A stretch of DNA of 64,000 nucleotides from Lachnospiraceae bacterium (lineage in GTDB: Bacteria > Bacillota > Clostridia > Lachnospirales > Lachnospiraceae): assembly GCA_024691305.1 (NCBI GenBank), contig JAILNS010000015.1, positions 62,001 through 126,000 on the forward strand, given 5' to 3'. The number at the start of each line of letters is the position of its first letter. Position 1 is the stretch's first letter. The notes beneath the pieces were generated by a model. The model had not been told where the DNA came from. It saw only the letters and a list, made by a program, of their open reading frames with translations, and did not search any database. A program made the position numbers and the translations under genes. Positions 8,540 to 17,146 of this stretch are shown here, in pieces.

Positions 8540-10303
8540 ATGAGATATTCGGATGAACTGATCGAGGAGATCAGATCCAAAAACGATATATTGGATATTG
8601 TCGGCAGCTATGTCCATCTTCAAAAACGCGGAAGCACTTACTTTGGACTGTGTCCGTTCCATAATGAAAAGACACCGTCTTTTTCGGTCACTCCTTCCAA
8701 ACAGATGTATTATTGTTTCGGATGCCAAAAGGGAGGAAACGTATTTACTTTTTTACAGGAATACGAGAATTATACATTCAAGGAAGCGCTTGAAGTACTT
8801 GCCCAAAAGGCAGGAGTGGAATTACCCGAGAATGACTATTCCGAGGAAGATAAGAGAAAAGATACCAGACGAAAGCGCATGCTTGAGATAAATAAAGAAG
8901 CAGCTATTTATTATGCGCATCAGTTAAGGTCTCCCCAGGGAGAAGCAGGTTATAAGTACCTGACCGGGAGGGGACTGACCGATGAAACCTTATTAAAGTT
9001 TGGTCTGGGATTTGCAAATGTTACCAGTGATGATCTTGTCAGATACTTAAGACAAAAGGGCTTTGAAGACCAGTTGATGATAGATGCAGGTCTTGCCGGA
9101 TTTGACGAAAAATACGGTTTACATGATAAATTCTGGAACAGGGTCATGTATCCGATACAGGATGCAAATCATCGCGTTATAGGCTTCGGCGGAAGGGTAA
9201 TGGGAGATGCCAAGCCAAAGTATCTAAATTCCAAGGAGACCGAGGTTTTTGACAAAAGCAGGAATTTATATGGTCTTAATCTGGTAAGGAGTTCACGAGC
9301 CGGTTATATAATCCTTTGCGAAGGGTATATGGATGTCATTGCGATGCATCAGGCCGGATTTGATATGGCTGCAGCAAGTCTTGGTACGGCGTTTACATCG
9401 GGACAGGCCACCTTAGTCAGACGGTTTGCCTCTAAGGTTTATCTGGCTTATGATTCCGATACTGCCGGTACAAACGCAGCACTTAAGGCCATCGGTATCC
9501 TAAAGGATATCGATATGAGCTGCCGGATAATAAACATGGAGCCCTATAAGGATCCCGATGAGTTTATCAAGAACCTCGGAAAAGACGAATTCCAAAAGCG
9601 GATCGATGATGCGATGGACTCGTTCTTTTTTGAACTGAAGATACTGGAACGGGATCATGACCTTAAGGATGCAGAGTCCCGCACCGAATTTCTTCATAAA
9701 GCAGCCGAAAAACTCTGTGAATTCGAAGATGAGATACGCAGAGAAAACTATATCGTGGCAACTGCAGACAAATATTCGGTCACTGCGGATCAGCTTAGAA
9801 GGCTTGTGATCCAAAAGGCTGCAAAGGGCGCCGGACTAAAGCGGGAGCTCCCGAAGCCTTCGACCGTTAAAACTGTTACTAATGAAGATCTGGTTCTTAC
9901 CAAACAAAGGTATCTGATAACATGGTTAAGTGAAGAACCATCGATCTTTTCTATAGTAAAAAAATACATAGAGCCATCAGATTTTACGGATCCGCTTTAT
10001 ATGGAGGTGGCAAGACAGATGTATGCGGATCTGGAAGCGGGAAGACTTAATCCTGCTGCTATCATATCTACGTTTGATGATGAAAATGACCAAAGTAAGG
10101 TAGCATCGCTTTTTAATACGACACTCGTGATCGACAATGGCAATGACAGAGGCCAGGCATTACATGATGTCATATATATGGTCAAAAAGAATGCGGTAGA
10201 ATCAAGAAGCATGTCCGGTACGGTCGATGCGGAATCGATCATCAGACAGATGAATGATAAAAAGGCTCTCGAAGAACTGCGTAAAGCAAATATAACGTTA
10301 TAG
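8540..10303 (+). CDS. dnaG: DNA primase
   Basis: 587 residues from ATG 8540. An upstream in-frame ATG at 8483 lies inside the dNTPase gene and adds residues not found in the family, while MRYSDELIEEIRSKNDI is a normal DnaG start. The N-terminal zinc ribbon shows CPFH and CFGC (CHC2 type). The TOPRIM core has the EGYMDVIAMHQAG and AYDSDTAG motifs that bind catalytic metal. A C-terminal helicase-binding region follows (about residue 440 on). Primase makes the RNA primers for replication. It forms the middle of the dgt-dnaG-rpoD cluster, with 13 bases to rpoD. Confidence 0.98.
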   Translation: MRYSDELIEEIRSKNDILDIVGSYVHLQKRGSTYFGLCPFHNEKTPSFSVTPSKQMYYCFGCQKGGNVFTFLQEYENYTFKEALEVLAQKAGVELPENDYSEEDKRKDTRRKRMLEINKEAAIYYAHQLRSPQGEAGYKYLTGRGLTDETLLKFGLGFANVTSDDLVRYLRQKGFEDQLMIDAGLAGFDEKYGLHDKFWNRVMYPIQDANHRVIGFGGRVMGDAKPKYLNSKETEVFDKSRNLYGLNLVRSSRAGYIILCEGYMDVIAMHQAGFDMAAASLGTAFTSGQATLVRRFASKVYLAYDSDTAGTNAALKAIGILKDIDMSCRIINMEPYKDPDEFIKNLGKDEFQKRIDDAMDSFFFELKILERDHDLKDAESRTEFLHKAAEKLCEFEDEIRRENYIVATADKYSVTADQLRRLVIQKAAKGAGLKRELPKPSTVKTVTNEDLVLTKQRYLITWLSEEPSIFSIVKKYIEPSDFTDPLYMEVARQMYADLEAGRLNPAAIISTFDDENDQSKVASLFNTTLVIDNGNDRGQALHDVIYMVKKNAVESRSMSGTVDAESIIRQMNDKKALEELRKANITL

Positions 10304-10316
10304 AAAGAGGTAAATT

Positions 10317-11555
10317 ATGCCCAGAAAAAAGAAAGAAGTTGAGGTTGAGATCATCGAAGAGGATATCGTACCTGAAGTTGATGAAGACATCATTAACGAC
10401 GACGGATTGGATGACGGTGTAGAACTCCCGCCCCAGGCCGAAGAAAAACTTAAAGAACTTATTGAGCTCGGTAAGAAGAAAAAGAATGTTCTTGAACTCA
10501 ATGAAGTTGTTGATTTTCTTTCGGAAGTCAATCTTGATGATATCCAGTTTAATCACGTGATGGATGTATTGGGGCAGCATGAGATCGATATCTTAAGTAT
10601 TTCGGATACCGATGAAGGTCCCGATGATGATGCCATCGATGATATTGACGATGACGGTGAACTTGATGAAGAGGAAGTCGATCTTGAAAACATCGAAGGC
10701 TTTATTCCTGAAGGTGTCAGCCTTGAGGATCCTGTTCGCATGTATTTAAAGGAGATCGGTAAGGTTCCGCTTCTAAGCGCCGATGAAGAGATAGAGCTTG
10801 CAAAACTGATGGAAGAGGGCGGTGAAGCCGGGGCCGACGCCAAGAAGAAACTGGCCGAAGCCAATCTTCGTCTTGTCGTATCCATTGCCAAGAGGTATGT
10901 CGGACGCGGAATGCTCTTTTTGGATCTGATCCAGGAGGGAAATCTCGGCCTTATAAAAGCCGTTGAAAAATTTGATTATCACAAGGGTTATAAGTTTTCA
11001 ACATATGCAACATGGTGGATACGTCAGGCCATAACCAGAGCGATCGCCGATCAGGCAAGAACTATACGTATACCGGTTCATATGGTTGAGACGATAAATA
11101 AACTCATACGTGTTTCCAGACAGCTGTTACAGGAACTCGGACGTGAACCCACCCCCGAAGAGATTGCTGCGGAAATGGGAATGCCCGTTGAGAGAGTCCG
11201 TGAGATCCTTAAGATATCTCAGGAACCCGTTTCCCTTGAGACTCCCATAGGTGAGGAGGAAGATTCTCATCTTGGAGATTTCATTCAGGATGATAATGTT
11301 CCGGTCCCTGCCGATGAAGCTGCTTTTACACTTCTTAAGGAACAGCTGGTTGAGGTTTTGGGGACACTGACCGAAAGAGAGCAGAAGGTATTAAGACTCA
11401 GATTCGGTTTGGATGACGGTCGTGCGCGTACTCTTGAAGAAGTCGGTAAGGAATTTAATGTTACCAGGGAGCGTATAAGACAGATCGAGGCCAAGGCCTT
11501 GAGAAAGCTTCGTCACCCCAGCCGCAGCCGCAAACTTAAGGATTATCTTGAATAA
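10317..11555 (+). CDS. rpoD: Primary sigma factor (RpoD/SigA)
   Basis: 412 residues. An acidic N-terminal region 1.1-like part (rich in Asp and Glu to about residue 130) is followed by region 1.2 ([16 protein letters not shown]), region 2 with the core-binding and -10 recognition helix ([17 protein letters not shown], then [14 protein letters not shown]), region 3, and region 4 ([20 protein letters not shown]) that reads the -35 element. It directs RNA polymerase to housekeeping promoters such as those noted in this window. The TAA stop shares a base with the ATG of trmK. Ribosome-binding site GAAAGAGG precedes the start. Confidence 0.98.
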   Translation: MPRKKKEVEVEIIEEDIVPEVDEDIINDDGLDDGVELPPQAEEKLKELIELGKKKKNVLELNEVVDFLSEVNLDDIQFNHVMDVLGQHEIDILSISDTDEGPDDDAIDDIDDDGELDEEEVDLENIEGFIPEGVSLEDPVRMYLKEIGKVPLLSADEEIELAKLMEEGGEAGADAKKKLAEANLRLVVSIAKRYVGRGMLFLDLIQEGNLGLIKAVEKFDYHKGYKFSTYATWWIRQAITRAIADQARTIRIPVHMVETINKLIRVSRQLLQELGREPTPEEIAAEMGMPVERVREILKISQEPVSLETPIGEEEDSHLGDFIQDDNVPVPADEAAFTLLKEQLVEVLGTLTEREQKVLRLRFGLDDGRARTLEEVGKEFNVTRERIRQIEAKALRKLRHPSRSRKLKDYLE

Positions 11556-12325
11556 TGACCGAAAATGTATTGTCGGCGCGTCTCATGGGCGTAGCGGATA
11601 TGATCACTCCGAGATCTTACGTATGCGATGTGGGATGCGACCATGGTTTTTTGGACATCTATCTGATAAAACATGGGCTGATCACTGGGGCGATCGCATC
11701 GGATGTACGCCCCGGTCCCATCATGGCGGCCAGGGAAAATGTGTCACGTGCAGGGTTTTCGGATGTTATAAAAACCGTCTTAAGCGATGGTTTAAAAGAA
11801 GTTGAAGTCCCGGACAGCCATTCGACACTTGTCATGGCAGGAATGGGCGGACCGCTGATACTTAAGATGATACGGGAAAGCATCAACAAGGTACGTTTGT
11901 TTGATGAGATCATAATCTCACCGCAATCCAAGGTGGAGGAAGTAAGAGAGAATTTTCCGGATCTGGGGCTGATAACCGTTAAGGAGTCCATGGTTTATGA
12001 TGCCGGCAAGTTTTATAACATCATAAAACTGGTGAACAAAGACATCATAAAAACCGAATATAACGAGGCGACAGAACTCATCGAAAAGAATGCCGGTGCA
12101 TCGGCGGGACGCATCTGTAACAGATATGGGGCACTGCTTATAAGAAAATCGGATCCCGTTTTAAAGAAGTATTTGGAATGGGAAAATAACATACTTCGGA
12201 AAAATGCACTTAGTATTAAGCAAGCAGGGAATCCCGAAAAATATACCAAAGTGCTGACCGATATAGAGGATAATGAAATAACGTTTAAACTTATGGAGGT
12301 AATGTATGGTTACGATCACAATTGA
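11555..12325 (+). CDS. trmK: tRNA (adenine22-N1)-methyltransferase TrmK
   Basis: 256 residues of the TrmK/YqfN family that methylates A22 of bacterial tRNAs with S-adenosylmethionine. The SAM-binding motif VCDVGCDHGFLDIYL is near residues 27-41, ASDVRPGPIMAAREN follows, and the family motif VMAGMGGPLI is near residue 92. The start overlaps the rpoD stop (TAATG), as in other Firmicutes where trmK follows sigA. Its last 20 bases overlap the next gene. The Nif3/YqfO gene that often follows trmK is not present here. Confidence 0.95.
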   Translation: MTENVLSARLMGVADMITPRSYVCDVGCDHGFLDIYLIKHGLITGAIASDVRPGPIMAARENVSRAGFSDVIKTVLSDGLKEVEVPDSHSTLVMAGMGGPLILKMIRESINKVRLFDEIIISPQSKVEEVRENFPDLGLITVKESMVYDAGKFYNIIKLVNKDIIKTEYNEATELIEKNAGASAGRICNRYGALLIRKSDPVLKKYLEWENNILRKNALSIKQAGNPEKYTKVLTDIEDNEITFKLMEVMYGYDHN

Positions 12326-13961
12326 CGGTAAAGAGTGCTATTACGAAGAGGGAATAAAGTATGAACTGATCGCCAAGGAATTTCAGAAAAACTATGATGA
12401 TCCGATCGCACTGGTTACTGTTAACGGTAAGATAAGGGAACTTATGAAAAGGGTAAGTTCCGACTGCAGTATTGATTTTATCACATATAAAAACCCTATC
12501 GGTCACAAGACTTACGTCAGAACAGCCATAATGCTTATGATGAAGGCCATACATGATGAACTGGGTGCCGGTGCTACCAATGACGTAAAGGTGAATTTTA
12601 CGATAGGTCCCGGCTATTATTGCTCGTTTAAAAACGGCCTTAAAATCGACGAAGACGGGATATCGAGTATCAAAAAACGCATGAGCGAGATGATCGATGC
12701 GGATATTCCTTTTACCAAAAAATCATATCCTACAGATGATGCACTTGCACTGTTTAAAAAGCTTGGGATGACGGAAAAGGAAAAACTGTTTAAATACCGC
12801 AGATCGTCAAGCATAAACGTATATTGTCTGGGTGATTATTATGATTATTATTACGGATATATGATGCCAAGTACTTCGTATATTACTAACTTTGATCTTA
12901 TTCCGTATGAAGACGGCATGATGCTCATTCTTCCGCAGCACGGAACAGGGAACGGTCTTGAAAAATTCGTTCCCAGACCGAAGCTGTTTAAGACCCTAAT
13001 GAATGCGGATGAATGGTCGAGAGACATGGGAATAGATACCGTGGGTGACTTAAACGACTGGATATGTTCGGGACAGGTTGAAGACCTGATACTGGTTCAG
13101 GAAGCACTGCAGGAAAGACGTATCGGTGAGATAGCCAAAGAGATTTCCGAAAGAGAAGGCGTTAAGTTTGTAATGATCGCAGGACCTTCATCTTCGGGCA
13201 AGACTACGTTTTCCCACAGGCTTTCCATACAGCTTCGTACTTACGGCCTTACTCCGCACCCGATAGCGCTTGATAATTACTATAAGGATCATAAGGATAC
13301 ACCTCTTGATGAAGACGGAAATCCTGACTATGAGTGCTTAGAAGCGTTGGATGTTGAGCAGTTCAATCAGGATATGACCAGACTTTTGAAGGGTGAAGAA
13401 GTTGAACTTCCCTCCTACAATTTTAAGACAGGAAAGAGAGAGTATAACGGAAATATACTCAAACTCGGAGAAGATGACATTCTGGTTATAGAAGGTATAC
13501 ACGGTCTGAACGAGAAGATGTCATATTCACTCCCGGCAGAGAGTAAGTTCAAGATATACATTTCGGCACTTACCGCACTTAATGTAGATGATCATAACCG
13601 TATACCGACTACGGACGGAAGACTGATCAGACGTATGGTAAGGGATGCAAGGACCAGAGGTTCTTCGGCGGCAAAGACAATATCCATGTGGCCTTCCGTA
13701 AGAAAAGGAGAGGAACAGTATATTTTCCCGTTCCAGGAGGATGCGGATGCAATGTTCAATTCCGCACTCATATATGAACTTTCGGTTTTGAAACCGTATG
13801 CCGAACCGTTATTATACGGTATAGAAAAAGGAGAACCCGAATATTATGAAGCCAGAAGACTTCTTAAATTCCTCGAGTATTTCCTTGCTATAGGTTCAGA
13901 CGGTTTACCCAATAATTCACTTGCAAGGGAGTTTGTGGGAGGCGGTTGTTTTAAACTGTGA
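12306..13961 (+). CDS. TGS-like / uridine kinase-like nucleoside kinase fusion
   Basis: 551 residues. The N-terminal 60 residues look TGS-like, followed by a region related to the second additional domain of threonyl-tRNA synthetase. The C-terminal half is a uridine kinase/phosphoribulokinase-type P-loop kinase with Walker A GPSSSGKTTF near residue 296, DNYYKDH and VIEGIHGLNEKM. This architecture is a known clostridial and Thermotoga nucleoside kinase type; the phosphate acceptor is probably a pyrimidine nucleoside but cannot be read from the sequence. A good ribosome-binding site (ATGGAGG) lies inside the end of trmK, with 20 bases of overlap, so it is coupled to that gene. Confidence 0.88.
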   Translation: MVTITIDGKECYYEEGIKYELIAKEFQKNYDDPIALVTVNGKIRELMKRVSSDCSIDFITYKNPIGHKTYVRTAIMLMMKAIHDELGAGATNDVKVNFTIGPGYYCSFKNGLKIDEDGISSIKKRMSEMIDADIPFTKKSYPTDDALALFKKLGMTEKEKLFKYRRSSSINVYCLGDYYDYYYGYMMPSTSYITNFDLIPYEDGMMLILPQHGTGNGLEKFVPRPKLFKTLMNADEWSRDMGIDTVGDLNDWICSGQVEDLILVQEALQERRIGEIAKEISEREGVKFVMIAGPSSSGKTTFSHRLSIQLRTYGLTPHPIALDNYYKDHKDTPLDEDGNPDYECLEALDVEQFNQDMTRLLKGEEVELPSYNFKTGKREYNGNILKLGEDDILVIEGIHGLNEKMSYSLPAESKFKIYISALTALNVDDHNRIPTTDGRLIRRMVRDARTRGSSAAKTISMWPSVRKGEEQYIFPFQEDADAMFNSALIYELSVLKPYAEPLLYGIEKGEPEYYEARRLLKFLEYFLAIGSDGLPNNSLAREFVGGGCFKL

Positions 13962-13990
13962 TAACAGGATAACAAAGGAAAGTGTATATG

Positions 13991-14326
13991 GGCTGAGCCG
14001 GACTATAAGCCGGGTTCTGTCTTGAATGATCATCTATCTAGGGCCGACGTTACCGCCGGTCTCGAGCGACCTACCTGAGGATGGTCGGGCAAACCTTAGC
14101 CCTCTGTTTGGTCTTGCTTCGGATGGGGTTTACACAGCCTCACCTGTTACCAGATGAGCGGTAGTCTCTTACACTGCCATTTCACCATTACACTTACGTG
14201 CTGTATTATTTCTGTTGCACTGGCCTGGGAGTCACCTCCACCGGACGTTATCCGGCATCCTGCCCTGTGAAGCCCGGACTTTCCTCACCTGCATAAGCAG
14301 CCGCGATCATTTGTCCGACTCAGTAT
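13991..14326 (-). ncRNA. rnpB: RNase P RNA (class A-like)
   Basis: Read on the minus strand, the conserved core GAGGAAAGTCCGGGCTTC, AGTGCAACAGAAA and, near the 3' end, AGACAGAACCCGGCTTAT are all present. The terminal P1 helix is visible: CTGAGTCGGAC (RNA 5' end, + coordinates 14323-14313) pairs with GTCCGGCTCAG (14003-13993). RNase P RNA is the catalytic subunit that matures tRNA 5' ends. The ends are set by P1 and could be a few bases off. It is convergent with the kinase gene and divergent from the aldo/keto reductase. No clear terminator is visible beyond the 3' end. Confidence 0.95.
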
Positions 14327-14336
14327 ATACAGGTGT

Positions 14337-14345
14337 TATAATAGC
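14337..14345. promoter_or_regulatory. Overlapping divergent -10 elements (rnpB and aldo/keto reductase)
   Basis: The sequence GTTATAATAGC contains TATAAT on the + strand (14337-14342) and TATTAT on the minus strand (14344-14339). The former could serve the reductase (TTGTCC 19 bases upstream), the latter rnpB, whose 5' end would lie about 10-16 bases downstream. The -35 partners are weak on both strands, so this is tentative. Confidence 0.4.
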
Positions 14346-14361
14346 ATTTGGAGATAAAAAG

Positions 14362-15540
14362 ATGCAATACAGACTTGATAAATACGGAAACGAAATATCC
14401 GTTCTAGGCTTCGGATGTATGCGATTTACTACCGTAGCAGGTAAGATCGATATCGATAAAGCCGAAAAGGAAATACTTACTGCTTACGAGCAGGGTATAA
14501 ACTATTACGATACCGCATATATCTATAACGGGAGTGAGGTTGCTCTCGGAGAGATATTTGAGCGCAACGCGCTTCGCGATAAGATAAAGATAGCCACTAA
14601 ACTGCCGCACTATATGGTCAAATCCAGAGAGGATATGGATCGTATTCTGGATGAACAGCTGTCAAGGCTAAGAACCGATCATATAGACTATTATCTGATG
14701 CATATGCTTACGGATATAGCATCATGGAATCGTATTAAAGAACTGGGTATAATCGACTGGATACAAACAAACAAAGATAACGGACGTATCAGGCAGATCG
14801 GTTATTCTTATCACGGCAATTCCGATATGTTTATGCAGATCCTGGACGATTACGACTGGGATTTTACCCAGATACAGTATAATTATATCGATGAACATTC
14901 ACAGGCAGGTCGAACAGGGCTTGAGTATGCGGAGTCTAAGGGCATTCCGGTCGTGATCATGGAACCGCTTCGAGGCGGGAAGCTTGTTAACGGTCTTCCG
15001 AATGATGTTAATTCACTCATATCCGGACATCCTTCTCACAGAAGTGCTGCAGAGTGGGGACTTGGATGGTTATATGATCAGAGCGGGGTCAAGGTTGTAT
15101 TATCCGGTATGAACTCTGTCGATATGGTGCTTGAAAATTGCCGTATAGCATCTAAATATACTCCCGGAAGTTTCACGGAGGAAGATCACAATGTCATAAA
15201 GGATATCGTGAGGTCATATCATTCTCATATGCGTGTGGGATGTACCGGTTGCAGATATTGTATGCCATGTCCTCACGGAGTAGATATTCCGGGTACATTT
15301 GCAGCATATAACAGACAGGCAGTGGATGGAAAACTTGGCGGACTCAAAGAATACTTTATGTGTACTACTATGCGTAAAGATTACACGGGCCCGGCCAATT
15401 GTGTAGAGTGTGGTCTGTGCGAAAAGCATTGCCCTCAGGGAATTGAGATAAGAAAGGAACTCAAAAACGCCCGTAAAGCACTTGAAACACCTATATATAA
15501 GATCGGAAAGAAATTTGTTCCGTTTTTTGCCAAGTTTTAA
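14362..15540 (+). CDS. Aldo/keto reductase with C-terminal 4Fe-4S domain
   Basis: 392 residues from ATG 14362, preceded by GGAGATAAAAAG. An in-frame start further upstream at 14215 would run through rnpB and is rejected. The AKR barrel shows LGFGCMRF, the catalytic Asp-Tyr pair in INYYDTAYIYNGSE, the Lys in KIATKLP and the His in YYLMHML. The C-terminal part has cysteines CTGCRYCMPCPHGVDIP and CVECGLCEKHCPQGIEI, typical of ferredoxin-type clusters in the large group of clostridial AKRs. It probably reduces a carbonyl with NAD(P)H or an iron-sulfur electron path; the substrate is unknown. Confidence 0.93.
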   Translation: MQYRLDKYGNEISVLGFGCMRFTTVAGKIDIDKAEKEILTAYEQGINYYDTAYIYNGSEVALGEIFERNALRDKIKIATKLPHYMVKSREDMDRILDEQLSRLRTDHIDYYLMHMLTDIASWNRIKELGIIDWIQTNKDNGRIRQIGYSYHGNSDMFMQILDDYDWDFTQIQYNYIDEHSQAGRTGLEYAESKGIPVVIMEPLRGGKLVNGLPNDVNSLISGHPSHRSAAEWGLGWLYDQSGVKVVLSGMNSVDMVLENCRIASKYTPGSFTEEDHNVIKDIVRSYHSHMRVGCTGCRYCMPCPHGVDIPGTFAAYNRQAVDGKLGGLKEYFMCTTMRKDYTGPANCVECGLCEKHCPQGIEIRKELKNARKALETPIYKIGKKFVPFFAKF

Positions 15541-15614
15541 TCTGATCTATCAAAAAGAAGACTGATTTAAAAGAGAACAATTAAAAAAAGAATATGTCAA
15601 AGGAGAATTGATTA

Positions 15615-15923
15615 ATGGAAGAAAGAAGAAAAATTAACCGAGTTAAATATCCTTCGAATACGGTGATCGTAGTATGCGATACACAGGAGAAGATCTATTG
15701 CCGTACAGAGAATGTCAGCCCTCTCGGAATGGGTATCAGATTACCCGCCGGCGCTCCAAAGATAGAAGGTATGGACGTTATAGTAGTGGCTGAGACACTC
15801 ATCATGTATGCCGATGTATTAAGAGAGGATCCGCAGGATGACGGTACCACGATGATCGGTGTACAGGCAAGAAAATTCACTCCCGAGGTTTTACAGTATC
15901 TTTTTGATCATGTGGGAGACTAA
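15615..15923 (+). CDS. PilZ-domain cyclic di-GMP binding protein
   Basis: 102 residues forming a single PilZ domain. The two cyclic di-GMP binding signatures are present: RKINR (RxxxR) at residues 5-9 and NVSPLG (D/NxSxxG) at about 33-38. A good ribosome-binding site (AAAGGAGAA) precedes the ATG. With no other domain it would act as a stand-alone effector, changing partner binding when cyclic di-GMP binds. It stands 34 bases before a CobW-type GTPase gene, so the two may be co-transcribed, although the functional link is not obvious. Cyclases elsewhere in the window could supply the ligand. Confidence 0.88.
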   Translation: MEERRKINRVKYPSNTVIVVCDTQEKIYCRTENVSPLGMGIRLPAGAPKIEGMDVIVVAETLIMYADVLREDPQDDGTTMIGVQARKFTPEVLQYLFDHVGD

Positions 15924-15957
15924 ATACTAAAAACTTATACGAAAAGAGGTAATCATA

Positions 15958-17130
15958 ATGACTAAGATTGACATTGTTTCCGGATTCCTGGGAGCAGGTA
16001 AAACTACGCTCATAAAGAAGCTTTTGGCTGAAGCTCTGAACGGATCACAGACCGTACTTATCGAGAATGAGTTTGGTGAGATCGGTATTGACGGAGGTTT
16101 CTTAAAAGATGCAGGTATCGAGATCAGGGAGATGAACTCAGGATGTATATGCTGCTCTCTGGTGGGCGATTTCGGAGTAGCTCTTAAAGAGGTTCTGGAT
16201 ACCTACCATCCCGACAGGATCATAATCGAACCTTCAGGCGTAGGCAAACTGTCAGACGTCATGAAAGCGGTAAACGATGCAATGGCAGATCAGGATGTTT
16301 TGCTTAATTCCGCTGTGGCTGTAGTTGATGCCAAAAAGGCTAAAATGTATGCCAAGAATTTCGGCGAATTCTTCATAAATCAGATAGAACATGCCGGTAC
16401 CGTGATACTTAGCCGTACAGGTGATATATCCGATGAGAAACTGAAGGATTGTGTGGACCTTATCAAGGAACATAACGATCGTGCCACGGTCATAACCACG
16501 GTATGGGATGACCTTAGCGGAAAGAGTATCTTGGAAACTATAGAAGGCGCTAGTGATCTTGAAGAAGAGCTTATGAAGGAGGCCATCAAGGCAGCGGAAG
16601 AGCATGAGCGTGAGCATCATCACCATCATCATTATGATGAAAACGGTGTATGCAGCTGCGGCCATCATCATGATGACGATGACGACGAACATGAGCATCA
16701 TCACCACGATCATGACGATGAACATGAGCATCATCACCATGATCATGACGACGAGCATGAGCATCATCACCACGACCATGACGACGAGCATGAGCACCAT
16801 CACCATGATCATGATCACGAAGAAGGCCATGAACATCATCATCACCATCATCATGCAGATGATATCTTCGGCAGCTGGGGATATGAAACCCCTGTGAAAT
16901 ATACAAAGTCAGAGATCGAAGACATACTCGATGAACTTGATACAGGTTTATGCGGAGCAATCCTTCGTGCAAAGGGTATGGTACCTGATACGGAAGGCGG
17001 ATGGATCTACTTTGATTATGTTCCCGGAGAGAAAAATATCAGATCCGGAGAACCTGATGTTACAGGCAAGTTCTGTGTTATAGGTGCTGAACTCAAGGAA
17101 GATAAACTGGAGAAACTTATCAGGAAGTAA
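15958..17130 (+). CDS. COG0523/CobW-type GTPase with His-rich metal-binding insert
   Basis: 390 residues. The G1 P-loop GFLGAGKTT is at residue 9, the metal-binding GCICC at 62-66, IIEPSGVGKL at about 85, and the usual NKxD position reads SRTGD (VILSRTGD), an atypical G4. Residues 220-300 are extremely rich in His, Asp and Glu, beginning with CSCGHHH and continuing in an 11-residue repeat. A CobW C-terminal domain follows (WIYFDYVPG). COG0523 proteins move zinc, cobalt or similar metals to client enzymes or act in metal starvation; His-rich loops store or chelate the metal. The gene lies between the PilZ gene and a second GTPase. No metal-regulator box was identified. Confidence 0.93.
   Translation: MTKIDIVSGFLGAGKTTLIKKLLAEALNGSQTVLIENEFGEIGIDGGFLKDAGIEIREMNSGCICCSLVGDFGVALKEVLDTYHPDRIIIEPSGVGKLSDVMKAVNDAMADQDVLLNSAVAVVDAKKAKMYAKNFGEFFINQIEHAGTVILSRTGDISDEKLKDCVDLIKEHNDRATVITTVWDDLSGKSILETIEGASDLEEELMKEAIKAAEEHEREHHHHHHYDENGVCSCGHHHDDDDDEHEHHHHDHDDEHEHHHHDHDDEHEHHHHDHDDEHEHHHHDHDHEEGHEHHHHHHHADDIFGSWGYETPVKYTKSEIEDILDELDTGLCGAILRAKGMVPDTEGGWIYFDYVPGEKNIRSGEPDVTGKFCVIGAELKEDKLEKLIRK
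16681..16812 (+). repeat. Four tandem 33-bp coding repeats (DDEHEHHHHDH)
   Basis: Four in-frame 33-base units start at 16681, 16714, 16747 and 16780. Each encodes DDEHEHHHHDH exactly, with differences only at third codon positions (GAA/GAG, CAC/CAT, GAC/GAT). Synonymous drift with invariant protein sequence suggests selection for the metal-binding peptide and not a very recent expansion. Confidence 0.95.
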
Positions 17131-17146
17131 GATTTGGAGACATAAT

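Noticed and set aside
14215..14361. Extended N-terminus of the aldo/keto reductase (start at 14215)
   Set aside because: This stretch is the 5' part of RNase P RNA on the other strand, including its P1 helix. ATG 14362 has a ribosome-binding site and gives a normal enzyme start.
16681..16812. Direct repeats that could look like a CRISPR array
   Set aside because: The units are contiguous with no spacers and encode the same peptide in frame; there are no cas genes.
16252..16972. Long minus-strand and alternative-frame reading frames over the His-rich repeat
   Set aside because: They are by-products of the CAT/CAC-rich repeat (Met-, Val- and Arg-rich products with no ribosome-binding site) and overlap a clear GTPase gene.
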